Shown: positions 6,179 through 6,813 of the stretch, piece after piece
Position numbering within the stretch: the first letter of the stretch is position 1
Layout of the letters: each line of letters opens with the position of its first letter
Source: an uncultured Clostridia bacterium
Lineage (GTDB): Bacteria > Bacillota > Clostridia > Christensenellales > Aristaeellaceae
DNA: 6,813 nucleotides
Reading direction: 5' to 3'
NCBI GenBank assembly: GCA_934615145.1
Contig: CAKTTM010000098.1
Location: 1 to 6,813, forward strand
Notes under the pieces: generated by a model
What the model saw: the letters and a program-made list of their open reading frames with translations, nothing else
Databases searched by the model: none
Told to the model about the DNA's origin: nothing
Position numbers and translations under genes: made by a program

Positions 6179-6813
6179 ATGATAGCGATTTTAAAACAAG
6201 GCACCTCGGAAGAACAACTGCAGAGCCTCTGTGACTGGTTCAAGGCCATGGGCCTTGAGGTGCATATCTCCAAGGGACAGTTCCAGACCATTCTTGGCCT
6301 GATCGGCGACACCAGCAAGGTGGATACCAACCTGCTGGAGAGCCTGTCCATCATCGAGTCGGTCAAGCGTATCACCGAGCCCTTCAAGAACGCCAACCGC
6401 AAGTTCCACCACGAGGATTCCATCATCCAGGTGGGGGATGCCAGGATAGGCGGCGGCCACTTCCTGACCATCGCCGGGCCCTGCTCGGTGGAATCCCGCG
6501 AGCAGATGATCGAGGTGGCCACCCGGGTGAAAGCGGCCGGCGCCGGCGCCATGCGCGGCGGTGCCTTCAAGCCCCGCACCTCGCCCTATGACTTTCAGGG
6601 GCTTAAAGACGAGGGCCTGCGGCTGCTGAGCGAGGCCAAGGCGGCCAGCGGCCTGCCCATCGTATCAGAACTAATGAGTGTCAGCGACCTGCCCTTGTTT
6701 GAGGATGTGGATGTCATCCAGGTGGGCGCCCGCAACATGCAAAACTTTGATCTGCTAAGAGAGCTGGGCCGCACAAACAAGGTGGTGCTGATCAAGCGCG
6801 GCATGGCCAACAC
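6179..6813 (+). CDS. aroF: DAHP synthase, type I-beta with N-terminal regulatory domain (cut by window edge)
   Basis: 3-deoxy-7-phosphoheptulonate synthase condenses phosphoenolpyruvate and erythrose 4-phosphate, the entry step of the shikimate pathway. The first 211 residues are visible. Residues 1-70 or so form the ferredoxin-like/ACT-type regulatory domain known from the Thermotoga maritima enzyme, with MIAILKQGTSEEQL and the HISKGQ turn (29-34); in that relative it binds feedback inhibitors such as Tyr and Phe. The barrel follows with IAGPCSVES (metal-binding Cys102), RGGAFKPRTSPYDFQG (126-141), VGARNMQNF (182-190) and LIKRG (204-208), all substrate- or metal-site signatures. ATG 6179 is preceded by AAGGAG at 6166-6171 with seven bases between. 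The gene is open to the window end. Control appears double: attenuation of the transcript and allostery of the enzyme. Confidence 0.96.
   Translation, partial: MIAILKQGTSEEQLQSLCDWFKAMGLEVHISKGQFQTILGLIGDTSKVDTNLLESLSIIESVKRITEPFKNANRKFHHEDSIIQVGDARIGGGHFLTIAGPCSVESREQMIEVATRVKAAGAGAMRGGAFKPRTSPYDFQGLKDEGLRLLSEAKAASGLPIVSELMSVSDLPLFEDVDVIQVGARNMQNFDLLRELGRTNKVVLIKRGMAN

Noticed and set aside
6139..6579. 146-codon minus-strand frame opposite the DAHP synthase.
   Set aside because: It is antisense to a gene whose catalytic motifs are clear, and it would cover the attenuator terminator.

Overview
The window is GC-rich bacterial chromosome. Its gene content and protein styles suggest an anaerobic, high-GC member of the Clostridia (Bacillota): a YesL/DUF624-type membrane protein, Hsp33, a small rubrerythrin-like ferritin, a stand-alone BFD-like iron-sulfur protein, and a Thermotoga-type DAHP synthase. 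This assignment is an inference from protein resemblance, not from a search. No transposon, phage, CRISPR array, rRNA or tRNA is visible.

Left arm (1-3745, minus strand): five genes run leftwards as one tight probable operon. In transcription order they are a DUF624/YesL-like multipass membrane protein, a class I SAM-dependent methyltransferase (start and stop share one base), hslO/Hsp33 (25-base gap), a HEAT-like helical repeat protein (its start lies 20 bases inside hslO), and a zinc-ribbon protein cut by the window edge. An extended -10 promoter at 3781-3789 probably drives them.

Centre (3844-5693, plus strand): divergently from that operon, a near-consensus promoter (3844-3872) drives a ferritin-like protein and enolase (eno), separated by only 2 bases. 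The unit ends at a textbook intrinsic terminator (5661-5693).

Right arm (5736-6813, plus strand): a 63-residue BFD-like [2Fe-2S] protein is followed by a candidate terminator that overlaps its stop codon. Then comes the most interesting part of the window, a complete ribosome-mediated transcription attenuator ahead of a DAHP synthase gene (aroF-type, cut at the right edge). It has a very strong promoter (5960-5989), a good ribosome binding site, and an 18-codon leader peptide, MTTRFFSCAYYFYFSSLK, with 7 of 18 residues Phe or Tyr. Three RNA pairings are laid out as in the trp and phe attenuators: leader codons with segment 2, segment 2 with segment 3 (antiterminator), and segment 3 with segment 4 (terminator plus U-run). 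The leader ORF and the DAHP synthase start were both found by reading the sequence directly. The first enzyme of aromatic amino acid synthesis therefore appears to be controlled by charged Tyr/Phe-tRNA supply, in addition to the allosteric control expected from its N-terminal regulatory domain.
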